33,899 bases of DNA from positions 1 through 33,899 of the forward strand of contig JAACFN010000004.1 in NCBI GenBank assembly GCA_009937455.1, in the 5' to 3' direction. Positions 15,571-23,477 of the stretch are shown here, piece by piece; within the stretch, counting starts at the first letter, position 1, and every line of letters starts with the position of its first letter. The stretch is from Verrucomicrobiaceae bacterium. GTDB lineage: Bacteria > Verrucomicrobiota > Verrucomicrobiia > Verrucomicrobiales > Akkermansiaceae. Position numbers and translations under genes: made by a program. The notes beneath the pieces were generated by a model. It had not been told where the DNA came from. It was given only the letters and a program-made list of their open reading frames with translations, and did no database searches.

Positions 15571-15999
15571 TTACCACTTCTGAGTGCGGCTGTGATAGTA
15601 ACGGTCAAATCCCAATGTGGGTGGGAATTCAGACAAACCATCGTGAGGATTCATTTCAATGCGGTGATCTTCACCACATCGCTCATAGGGTGGCTTAAAG
15701 GTTCCTTTATAGGTCGGGCAGTGAAAAGTGAAGAGCTCGTAAAATCCATAACCGATGCGCTTGAATGCACGACGGGATCCGTCCATCACACCGTATGTCC
15801 AACCGGCTGAGGGCCCGTATCGCTCAGTCTTGCGTACCATCTGTTCTGGGATTTCGACAAGGCCATGGAGAATGTTGCTGACGGCACGACCCAGCTTGCG
15901 GGATGAGGTGTAAGTGGATCCAGGAGGAGCCTGAATGTCTGCCATTACACCTACACTGGTGACGACAAATGCTGTAAGGATGCATAATGAACGTTTCAT
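15571..15999 (-). CDS. Exosortase system-associated protein, TIGR04073-like
   Basis: The 142-residue secreted protein has a clear signal peptide (MKRSLCILTAFVVTSVGVMA) and a compact mature domain with SSRKLGRAVSNILHGLVEIPE, GPSAGWTYGVMDGSRRAFKRIGYG and FTFHCPTYKGTFKPPY. This is the pattern of the TIGR04073 family, found in genomes that carry the exosortase/PEP-CTERM sorting system, mostly in Verrucomicrobiota and relatives. Its role is not known. The start at 15999 is preferred to the ATG six codons upstream (16017), since it gives a normal signal peptide. It is a single gene with its own strong terminator. A -35-like TTGCAA and -10-like CATTAT, 17 bases apart, lie just upstream. No exosortase or PEP-CTERM protein is seen in the window. 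Confidence 0.75.
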   Translation of the reverse strand: MKRSLCILTAFVVTSVGVMADIQAPPGSTYTSSRKLGRAVSNILHGLVEIPEQMVRKTERYGPSAGWTYGVMDGSRRAFKRIGYGFYELFTFHCPTYKGTFKPPYERCGEDHRIEMNPHDGLSEFPPTLGFDRYYHSRTQKW

Positions 16000-16071
16000 G
16001 ATAAATTTATAATGCATCTATTTTTATAATCTTGCAATGGGAAAATTGTTTTTTTCATTGTCTCAATAGCT

Positions 16072-18459
16072 TTATTTTGAGTCGTTTGCATTTGGTTCGT
16101 TGTTGCCGACTGCTTTTTCTACCTTACGAATGGCTCGTTCCGCATAGTCAATAATACGGTCACTCTCACCTTTGGTGAAGGGGCTGAGTAGAGGAATCGC
16201 CCATTCGTATTTCTGCATAGCAAGTCCTCCGATGATGAATTCTTTTTCAGCATCAGTTTCCGCTGTATTAGTCAGTGCTTGCCATAGATTTTTCAGTTCA
16301 TCAGAATCTCGGTCACGCGCGGTATTGAGAATTTCATCAATGGTTTTATACGCATCCTTGCGCATCGTTTTGTTTTTTGGATTCTTTAAAAACTCGATAA
16401 GGGTAGGTATTTTTTCGTCATTTCCCAATTTGCCAAGTGCAGTAAGGGCCGCATTTTGATAGGCCGGATTCCCTGAATTGAGGGCATCATTGATCGCATT
16501 CTCTGCCAAATCATCACCTGTGGCGCCGAGGATACGCAGCATTGAAAGTTTGATGTTTTCGTCCTGGGCACTCTCATAGGAATCATAAATATCGCTTTCA
16601 TAGCTTGCGCCTTTGGAAGATGCTTGAATGATTGAGAGCAAGGCCATCTCTGCAGCTCTACGTACTGAGGGATATTCTGAATTCTTGACCAAGCCGAGAA
16701 GGTCTTTGACATAATCGCCAGCTTTCGGGTCAGCGTGGCATGACCGGATAGCGTAGATTGCGGCAGCAGCGGAATCTTCCTCGGAGCTTTCTTTGGCGTA
16801 ATCAATAAGGGCCTGGAGATTTTTTGACTTTGCTTGGAATCCGATGACATCCTTTAGCAGACCAGAACGTATGCTAGACGGACATTTTGCATTAAGGGTG
16901 TGATTAAGGATGATAGTGGAGAGATCGTAGCCGCCGTCAGCTTTCGCAAAACGCAGGACTTGCAGTATGAGTGGCTTCTGCTTGTTTTCTTGCATGCTTG
17001 TAGCCTCGTTGAGAATCCGTTTGAGCTCTGGCTCGGTCAAAAGAATGCCATCGAGCGCTAGTTTACTTATGCCTTCATCGCTTTCATCATCATTGAGGGT
17101 TTTTGCCTCTTTCATCACCTCATTATAGAGGTTATCAAGTTTGCGTTTTTCCATGTAAGACCTGCCCAAAACACCAGCAAGGATGACCACGGCTATGAGC
17201 ATACTGATGAGAGCCCATTTTGCACCATTGGAGAGGGTCCTCTGTGCGCTATCCATGCCCAGTGCTGAATCGCCTGGGATGGAGCCTCCGCCCTGAGCTG
17301 CGCTTGCAGGTTTTGTCATGGGCTGGGCTTTGATCTTAGCCGTTTGGGCGCCCTTTGTGTCAGCTTCTGTTGGCTTGTTGACCTTGATGGTAGGTGGGGC
17401 AGCTTCCATTTCAACGGTAGGCGTGGCCATTTTAACCGTTGGGGCAGCCATTTTAACGGTTGGGGCAGCCATTTTAACCGTTGGGGCAGCCATTTTAACC
17501 GTTGGGGCGGCCATTTTAACGGTAGGTGCTGCTTGGGCAACTGGATCAGTGGTCGTCTTGGCAACGGGAGTTTGGTTAGTAAGAAGCTTGGCCGTGGGGA
17601 CGGGTCCGGTTGGCAGGGTGGCTGACATGGGCTCATTTTCCATGGCGAAGAAGCGTTCCAGTGCTTCACGTGCGTTGAACGGCCTTTGGTCCACTTGGCG
17701 CTCGATATGCCACATGATCCAATCAGCGCCCCATTGAGGAATGTCTTGCCTCAGTTCTTGGATCGGAGTGACGTGGTGCTGAAGGTGGCTGATCATGACC
17801 TGGGCGGCACTCTCTCCATCAAAAGGATGTTTGCCGGTAAGTGCATAATAAAAGAGGCAGCCGAGAGCATACATATCGGTGCGCTGGTCCAGAGGTGTAC
17901 GTTCAAATTGCTCTGGGGCCATGAAGAAAATTGAGCCAAATACAGCATCGCCATGGTCAATGGTCTGTAAGGACGGAGATGATGAGAATTTAGCGAGTCC
18001 AAAGTCTACGATTTTGACCTGAAACTTTCCGGATGGTAGCCAGCATATCATGAGATTGCTGGGCTTAAGATCACGGTGGATAAGATTCAGATTCTGTGCT
18101 GCGGCCAGTGCTTCCTCGGATTGTAAGATGATCTCGCGCAGGTCGTCCCAGGTGAGTGTGTTTTCTTCAACCATCTCATCAAGAGTGCGGCCGTTGATGA
18201 GCTCCATGACCACGTAGGGGCCATCGTCATCTATTCCGGCATCATAGATCGTTACGATGTTTGGATGCTGAATAGAAGAGAGTGCGGTGGCTTCTTTGAG
18301 GAGGTTTTTGGTGGCTTCCTCTTGGTCTTCGTGTCCTCCGTCGGCGAGCACGCGCTTGATGGCGACTTCTCTATTTAGCTGTGTATCGAAAGCCCGATAA
18401 ACAGAACCAACCCCCCCCTGGCCAATTTTCCCTTTAATTTCGTATCGCTCTTTGCTCAT
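16072..18459 (-). CDS. Hanks-type Ser/Thr protein kinase with repeat linker, membrane segment and HEAT-like tail
   Basis: The 795-residue protein has four parts. Residues 6-270 are a complete kinase domain: glycine loop GQGGVGSVYRAFD, Lys35 in VAIKRV, the catalytic HRDLKPSN (Asp130), DFGLAKF (Asp152), and MAPEQFERTPLDQRTDMYALG. Residues about 280-390 form a linker rich in Pro, Thr and Lys that contains five perfect APTVKMA units (311-345) and a variant sixth. A single membrane segment lies near 414-432. The C-terminal part, about 440-780, is helical and contains HEAT-like repeats such as NPAYQNAALTALGKLGNDEK. The domain order puts the kinase in the cytoplasm and the HEAT-like part outside. 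It is transcribed leftward and is divergent from the ClpX-like gene by 165 bases. Substrates are unknown. Confidence 0.88.
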   Translation of the reverse strand: MSKERYEIKGKIGQGGVGSVYRAFDTQLNREVAIKRVLADGGHEDQEEATKNLLKEATALSSIQHPNIVTIYDAGIDDDGPYVVMELINGRTLDEMVEENTLTWDDLREIILQSEEALAAAQNLNLIHRDLKPSNLMICWLPSGKFQVKIVDFGLAKFSSSPSLQTIDHGDAVFGSIFFMAPEQFERTPLDQRTDMYALGCLFYYALTGKHPFDGESAAQVMISHLQHHVTPIQELRQDIPQWGADWIMWHIERQVDQRPFNAREALERFFAMENEPMSATLPTGPVPTAKLLTNQTPVAKTTTDPVAQAAPTVKMAAPTVKMAAPTVKMAAPTVKMAAPTVKMATPTVEMEAAPPTIKVNKPTEADTKGAQTAKIKAQPMTKPASAAQGGGSIPGDSALGMDSAQRTLSNGAKWALISMLIAVVILAGVLGRSYMEKRKLDNLYNEVMKEAKTLNDDESDEGISKLALDGILLTEPELKRILNEATSMQENKQKPLILQVLRFAKADGGYDLSTIILNHTLNAKCPSSIRSGLLKDVIGFQAKSKNLQALIDYAKESSEEDSAAAAIYAIRSCHADPKAGDYVKDLLGLVKNSEYPSVRRAAEMALLSIIQASSKGASYESDIYDSYESAQDENIKLSMLRILGATGDDLAENAINDALNSGNPAYQNAALTALGKLGNDEKIPTLIEFLKNPKNKTMRKDAYKTIDEILNTARDRDSDELKNLWQALTNTAETDAEKEFIIGGLAMQKYEWAIPLLSPFTKGESDRIIDYAERAIRKVEKAVGNNEPNANDSK
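17404..17529 (-). repeat. 21-base tandem repeat coding for APTVKMA units
   Basis: Five 21-base units at 17425-17529, plus a degenerate sixth at 17404-17424, lie inside the kinase gene. The units differ by only a few bases, so the array expanded recently. The length is a multiple of three, so copy-number changes keep the frame. Each unit supplies one Thr and one Lys in a Pro-rich linker between the kinase domain and the membrane segment. Confidence 0.9.
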
Positions 18460-18624
18460 AGCAGTTGTGTAAACCTATTTCTTAGGGTTCGGCAAAACAA
18501 GCGGTGGTGCAATCATCAATTTCATTATTCAAATAAAGCAGCGTCCCAAAAGCCTGGCGACACCATGTGTCATGGCAGCAAGTTTCGGTTGCGCATCAAC
18601 TAGTGCTAAGGGATAGTCGCCTTA

Positions 18625-20301
18625 ATGAGTGACAAAAAAGATAAAGATTTCCCAGATCCAGACGAGCTGCAGAAGATGCTCAAAGACATGTTTGGCAAGA
18701 TGGGCGCTTCTGTGACGATGCCTGGTTTTTCACAGGGTGATATGCCTGCACCATCTCAGGGGGATTCAAGTGGGCCTTCAGAGGTGAAGCGTGCCGATGA
18801 AATTTTCGATTTTAATTACAAACCACGCGATATCAAAGCTCACCTTGATCGCTTTGTGATTCGCCAAGACGAGGCTAAAAAAGCCCTCTCTATTGCGGTG
18901 TGTGATCATTATAATCATGCCAAGTACATGCGTTCTTACGAGCAAGAGCATGGGAAAACTCCTGATGGGATCGAGTATCAGAAGCAGAATGTGATTGTGG
19001 TGGGCCCAACGGGTGTTGGAAAAACCTATCTTGTGAAGCATATCGCCGAGATGATGGGCGTTCCATTCGTGAAAGCGGATGCGACTAAATTTTCAGAGAC
19101 GGGCTATGTCGGTGGCGATGTTGATGATCTTGTTCGGGAATTGGTTCAAAAAGCGGAGGGGGATATGGAATTGGCGGAGTATGGCATTATTTATATCGAT
19201 GAAATCGACAAGCTTGCCAGTAGCGGCGGTAATAGCATGGGGAGAGATGTCAGCGGGCGCGGCGTTCAGACCACCTTGCTTAAGCTGATGGAGGAAACGC
19301 AGGTGGCGGCTAGAAACCCCAATGATATGAAAGGCCAAATGATGGCGATGATGGATATGCAGAATGGTGGTGATGGTGGCAAGGACACCATTAACACGCG
19401 GCACATTCTTTTCATTGTAAGTGGTGCGTTTTCAGGACTTGAAAAAGTGGTTAAAAAGCGCCTGCGTTCTGGGCAGATTGGATTCGGGGCGGATGTGGCT
19501 AAACCTCTGCATGAGGGTGAATTGTTCAGTGAGGTTAATACCCAGGACTTTATTGATTATGGCTTTGAGGCTGAATTCATCGGCAGATTACCGGTGCGTG
19601 TGGTTTGTGAGAAATTGGAGGCCAAGGATTTTGTTAATATTATGCAAAATTCGGAAGGTAGTTTGTTGCGTCAGTATGAGCGTGAATTTGCCGCCTACGG
19701 CATTCAAGCTAAGTTTGAGGATTCAGCAATCGAGCGTATTGCGGAGCGCGCGGAGACCGAGAATACAGGTGCGAGGGCTTTGATGACCGTTTGTGAAAGC
19801 TTGTTGCGCGATTTTAAATTCGAGCTTCCGGGCACGGCTGTCAGTGAGTTGACGATTGATGCGGATCTGATTGATAAACGCGATGAGGTGTTGGCGAAGT
19901 ATCGAGAGCTTGGAAAGAGGGGGGACGTTGCCAAGACCAAGGAGGAAGTAGAGCTTTATTGCCGTGAATTTTACGAACAGCACGAGATCAAAATCGTCTT
20001 CACCGACGAGGCCATAGAGCTTCTGGGTGCAGAAGCAGCCAAGCAGGCGCGTAGTGCTCTGCAGATATGTCAGCAGCGTTTCAAAGATTATCAGTTTGGT
20101 TTGAATCTGATTCAGAAAAACACGGGCAGATGTGAGTTTGAATTAGGCATTAAGGCGGTGGCCGATGCCGACGCATTCCTGAGTGAGTGTATTGTGCAAT
20201 CCTATAAGGATGTCGCTGAGCGAGCTGATAAGAGTGCTGATAAGGATGCTGATAGTGCTACAGGAATTGGTGATGGCAAAAATGGTGTTGATGATATTTG
20301 A
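18625..20301 (+). CDS. ClpX-like AAA+ unfoldase lacking the zinc-binding domain
   Basis: The 558-residue protein is related to ClpX. It shows Walker A GPTGVGKT (127-134), the pore loop GYVG (160-163), Walker B IIYIDEID (189-196), the IGF loop (285-287) that in ClpX docks ClpP, and the sensor-2 motif TGAR (381-384). In place of the ClpX zinc-binding domain it has an acidic, Gly/Ser/Pro-rich N-terminal stretch. A Met-rich insert (about 228-258) follows Walker B. It also has a C-terminal extension (about 425-558) that includes a second stretch like the small AAA+ subdomain (IKIVFTDEAIELLGAEAAK). The IGF loop suggests it works with ClpP; the missing N-domain suggests different adaptors or substrates. 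Ordinary ClpX may exist elsewhere. It is the first gene of a probable rightward unit with the next two genes. Confidence 0.8.
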   Translation: MSDKKDKDFPDPDELQKMLKDMFGKMGASVTMPGFSQGDMPAPSQGDSSGPSEVKRADEIFDFNYKPRDIKAHLDRFVIRQDEAKKALSIAVCDHYNHAKYMRSYEQEHGKTPDGIEYQKQNVIVVGPTGVGKTYLVKHIAEMMGVPFVKADATKFSETGYVGGDVDDLVRELVQKAEGDMELAEYGIIYIDEIDKLASSGGNSMGRDVSGRGVQTTLLKLMEETQVAARNPNDMKGQMMAMMDMQNGGDGGKDTINTRHILFIVSGAFSGLEKVVKKRLRSGQIGFGADVAKPLHEGELFSEVNTQDFIDYGFEAEFIGRLPVRVVCEKLEAKDFVNIMQNSEGSLLRQYEREFAAYGIQAKFEDSAIERIAERAETENTGARALMTVCESLLRDFKFELPGTAVSELTIDADLIDKRDEVLAKYRELGKRGDVAKTKEEVELYCREFYEQHEIKIVFTDEAIELLGAEAAKQARSALQICQQRFKDYQFGLNLIQKNTGRCEFELGIKAVADADAFLSECIVQSYKDVAERADKSADKDADSATGIGDGKNGVDDI

Positions 20302-20338
20302 TCTTCTTTGAAGAATCTCAGGCATCTACAGCCCAGCT

Positions 20339-20944
20339 ATGAACACACAACATCACGCAGCTCAGCCTTATCCGCCTGGTAGGATAGGTAGCTCTTGCAT
20401 GCTCTATGGAGGAGTGAGCATGGCCTTGGCTCTGGCGATGCAATTATTGGGTTTGTTTGAGCAGGGCGATGTCAGGCTGCAACAATCACTATCAGGGATA
20501 TTACCCTATTCATTCCAGACCGTTGTCTCTGAGCCTGTGCTGTTTATGGTGGCGGCTATATTTTCTTTTGGTATTGCTTTTGCGGTGCTTGATTCACCAG
20601 CAGTATGGCGGCGTATTGTGCTTGGCTTGACCGCCTTGGTGCTTGTGCTGGCAGTGGTTCCCGTGTGTGCGCTTTGGCAGATATATTTCTCCCCGTTTTT
20701 TGTGGTCGTGGCCTTCTTTTGGGCGTGGTTTTGTACGATGATGTATACCAGCCACCACGTGATGCCTTGTGAGATCACCGTTGCAAAGAAAACGCATGAG
20801 CCTCATGCTCAAGTTCATTCGAAGTCAGATATATTAGCAGGTTCATCAGCGCAGAATCCGGCAAGGTCTTCCGATGCGGAAGGGGGTCATGAAGTGGTAA
20901 AACCAAGGAATGATCCAGACACTAAGTATCAACCTAAGGATTAA
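20339..20944 (+). CDS. Small unknown membrane protein with polar C-terminal tail
   Basis: I do not recognise this 201-residue protein. Four hydrophobic segments are visible, around residues 20-38, 60-82, 88-110 and 115-138, the first three following the usual short loop spacing. The last 60 residues are polar and rich in His, Ser, Lys and Asp, and probably lie in the cytoplasm. There is no catalytic motif. It lies 37 bases after the ClpX-like gene and only seven bases before recR, so all three are likely cotranscribed. A membrane partner or substrate of the ClpX-like protein is possible, but only by position. Confidence 0.6.
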   Translation: MNTQHHAAQPYPPGRIGSSCMLYGGVSMALALAMQLLGLFEQGDVRLQQSLSGILPYSFQTVVSEPVLFMVAAIFSFGIAFAVLDSPAVWRRIVLGLTALVLVLAVVPVCALWQIYFSPFFVVVAFFWAWFCTMMYTSHHVMPCEITVAKKTHEPHAQVHSKSDILAGSSAQNPARSSDAEGGHEVVKPRNDPDTKYQPKD

Positions 20945-20951
20945 AAATCAA

Positions 20952-21563
20952 ATGGCTAAAGCAGATTATCCAGAACCCGTTGTTGAGTTGATTGCCGAGT
21001 TGAAGAGACTTCCAGGTATAGGGCCGCGTAGTGCTGAACGCATCGCGGTTTGGCTTTTACAACATCCTAAGTCTAACGCCATTGAGGTGTCAGAGGCTGT
21101 GCTCATGGCAAAGCAAAAGGTGAGTTCTTGTGATGTCTGCGGCTTTTTTTCTAGTGATGATGGTTGTCCCGTGTGCAGCGACGATCAGCGTGATGTTAAC
21201 GAGCTTTGTGTCGTTGAGCAGGCCACCGATGTGCTGCCTCTTGAGCGCTCAGGTGTCTTTAAGGGTTACTACCACTGCCTGGGCGGGAAGTTGTCACCCT
21301 TGGATAATGTAAGCCCGGAGAATTTACGTATTACCCCTCTCATTAAAAGAGTCGAGGCCAACCCTGGGGTAGAGGTTATTCTGGCACTGGGCTCCGATGT
21401 GGAGGGCGAGGCTACAGCTAACTATCTCGCTGAGGCCTTGATTAGTCGTGAGTGCCAAGTGACCCGCATTGCTCAGGGCTTGCCCGCTGGAGGAGGACTT
21501 GATCATGCTGATGATCTCACCCTGATGCGTGCGCTCCAAGGACGCAGGAAGATGGGGGAGTGA
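20952..21563 (+). CDS. recR: Recombination protein RecR
   Basis: RecR forms a ring clamp that, with RecO (and RecF), loads RecA at gaps. The 203-residue protein has the helix-hairpin-helix LKRLPGIGPRSAERIA (about 18-32), a four-cysteine zinc finger (Cys60, Cys63, Cys72, Cys75), then the Toprim segment NELCVVEQATDVLPLERSGVFKGYYHCLGGKLSPL, all in the usual order and length. ATG 20952 is the start; the frame extends a little upstream but without a better start. Its TGA directly abuts the reverse-strand stop of oppC (TGATCA). Confidence 0.95.
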   Translation: MAKADYPEPVVELIAELKRLPGIGPRSAERIAVWLLQHPKSNAIEVSEAVLMAKQKVSSCDVCGFFSSDDGCPVCSDDQRDVNELCVVEQATDVLPLERSGVFKGYYHCLGGKLSPLDNVSPENLRITPLIKRVEANPGVEVILALGSDVEGEATANYLAEALISRECQVTRIAQGLPAGGGLDHADDLTLMRALQGRRKMGE

Positions 21564-22535
21564 TCAATCTTTTGCTGCTTTCGGGTCAAGCGCGTCGCGC
21601 AAGCCATCACCGAGGAAGTTCAAGGCGAGTAAGGTCAGCGAGAATGTGATCGAGGGGATAATAAGTAAGCGTGGGTGGGTTTCCATGTAGTTTGCACCTT
21701 CGCTAAGAAGAATGCCCCAAGAACTGTTGGGAGACTCTACGCCGAGTCCAAGAAATGAGAGGGTGGCCTCAGTCAGGACAAAACCTGGAACAGTAAGGGT
21801 GGCATAAACAATAATAGGGCCAAGCATGTTGGGCATGATATGACGCATGAGTATCTGGCGATGGCTGAGTCCCAGGGATACGGCGGCTTCGACAAATTCC
21901 TGCTTCTTGAGAGAGAGGACCTGAGCTCTAGCGACACGTGCCATAGTGAGCCAACCGAGTGCACCTATAGCGATGAATAAAGGCACTAAGTTGATGAATT
22001 TTTTGATGAATACTTCCTGCCCAGGCCACAGACTGACAAGCTGATCGGTAAGCTCCTTGGCGTGTTCTGAGATCAGTAAGGAAAACAAAATAACCAGAAC
22101 GAGAAAAGGTAGCCCGTAGAGGATGTCGACAATGCGCATCATCAGGCTATCAGTCTTGCCGCCAGCGTAACCAGCAATAGACCCATAGATAAGGCCAATG
22201 ATGACGGATACTGTAGTGGCAATGATACCTACGAGGAGCGAAATTTGCCCGCCATAAAGTAAGCGAGCAAGAAGGTCTCTGCCGGATTGGTCTGTGCCGA
22301 GCCAGTTATTTTTGTTAGGGTCTAGGAAAGTGTTATTTAAGTTCTGATTGTTGGGGTCTGCGATAATGGAGAAGGCTGGCAGGATAAAACATAGGACGCC
22401 GATCACAAATAAAACGACGAGGCTCGCCATCGCCATCTTGTTTTTCTTGAGACGAGCCCAAGCATCAGACCACAAGGATTGGCCTTTGCTGAGATCTTGG
22501 CTCTGTGTTTGGTTGCTCATGATTGATGGTGGCAT
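21564..22535 (-). CDS. oppC: Oligopeptide ABC transporter permease, OppC-like
   Basis: This inner-membrane permease subunit has six membrane segments in 323 residues, the N-terminal block NWLGTDQSGRDLLARLLYG typical of OppC/DppC, and the cytoplasmic coupling EAA-type loop QEFVEAAVSLGLSHRQILMRHIMPN. The C-terminus ends in GDGLRDALDPKA, as in the family. It is the last gene of the leftward peptide-import cluster, and no ATPase gene follows it. The ATG at 22535 lies nine bases after the oppB stop; an ATG five codons later is possible. Confidence 0.93.
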   Translation of the reverse strand: MPPSIMSNQTQSQDLSKGQSLWSDAWARLKKNKMAMASLVVLFVIGVLCFILPAFSIIADPNNQNLNNTFLDPNKNNWLGTDQSGRDLLARLLYGGQISLLVGIIATTVSVIIGLIYGSIAGYAGGKTDSLMMRIVDILYGLPFLVLVILFSLLISEHAKELTDQLVSLWPGQEVFIKKFINLVPLFIAIGALGWLTMARVARAQVLSLKKQEFVEAAVSLGLSHRQILMRHIMPNMLGPIIVYATLTVPGFVLTEATLSFLGLGVESPNSSWGILLSEGANYMETHPRLLIIPSITFSLTLLALNFLGDGLRDALDPKAAKD

Positions 22536-22544
22536 ATAGTTCCG

Positions 22545-23456
22545 TCAGGCTCTGATGCGAGGGTTGAGCATGACGAGCACAATGTCAGCGGCGAGGTTGG
22601 CAAAAACAATCAGTGAGCCGAATAGAATCACGACCCCCTGCAGGAGAAAGTAATCACGGTCTTTGGTGGCATTGACAAAGTGTTGTCCCATGCCCGGCAC
22701 TTGAAAAATGGTTTCGATAATAAAAGACCCAGTGATTAATGCCGCAAATGCTGGGCCAATATAGGCGACAGCGGGAATAATGCCTCCGCGAATGGCATGC
22801 TTAGTGACCACGATGGCAGGGTGCACCCCCTTGGCATGTGCCGTGCGTATATAGTCCTGATTGAGTACTTCGAGCATGCCGCCGCGGGTGATCCTAGCTA
22901 GATAGGCGGCTGTTCCCAAGCCGAGGGTGAGCGCCGGTAGAATCCAGTCAAAGGGGTCACCCCAGCCGGCGACTTTAAGAAATGGAACGCGTGTCGCTAT
23001 ATGACCTGCTAGTAATGGGGCAATGACAAAGGAGGGGATGCTAATGCCAGCCATGGCGATGATCATGGTGCCGTAGTCGATATAGGAATTTTTTTTCAGG
23101 GCTGAGAGAATGCCGGCGGGGATGCCGATGAGTATGGCGATGGTGATGCCCGCGATACCGAGTATGAGCGAGGCGGGAAAAGAATGCTCGATGATCTTGG
23201 CTACTGGTTGTTCTTTGACCGGTGAGTCGCCCATATCACCCTGTATGAGTAAACCTAGATAAACGCTAAATTGCTCAGGGTAGGACTTGTCGAGGTGGAA
23301 GCGCTCTTTGTTTTTTTCAATGATATGAGCTGAGTGAGCTTTTTCTCCAGAAAAGGGGTCTCCGGGCATGAGCCTGACGAGTACAAAGGTGATCAGAAGT
23401 AGGCAAAAAACCACAACGATTCCCTGGAGTAGGCGGCTGACGATGGTGCGGAGCAT
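22545..23456 (-). CDS. oppB: Oligopeptide ABC transporter permease, OppB-like
   Basis: The 303-residue permease has six membrane segments and the family's N-terminal LLLITFVLVRLMPGDPF, the coupling loop LNQDYIRTAHAKGVHPAIVVTKHAIRGGIIP, and the C-terminal DIVLVMLNPRIRA. Length and layout match OppB/DppB with no insertion, in contrast to the YejB-like permease further right. It lies between oppA (20 bases upstream) and oppC (nine bases downstream). Confidence 0.94.
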   Translation of the reverse strand: MLRTIVSRLLQGIVVVFCLLLITFVLVRLMPGDPFSGEKAHSAHIIEKNKERFHLDKSYPEQFSVYLGLLIQGDMGDSPVKEQPVAKIIEHSFPASLILGIAGITIAILIGIPAGILSALKKNSYIDYGTMIIAMAGISIPSFVIAPLLAGHIATRVPFLKVAGWGDPFDWILPALTLGLGTAAYLARITRGGMLEVLNQDYIRTAHAKGVHPAIVVTKHAIRGGIIPAVAYIGPAFAALITGSFIIETIFQVPGMGQHFVNATKDRDYFLLQGVVILFGSLIVFANLAADIVLVMLNPRIRA

Positions 23457-23477
23457 GCGGGCTGTGTTCTCGATGGG

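Noticed and set aside
17318-17737. Plus-strand open frame rich in Gly, Val and Ala with repeats
   Set aside because: It is the complement of the kinase linker repeat array; the kinase frame explains the sequence and the plus-strand product looks artificial.
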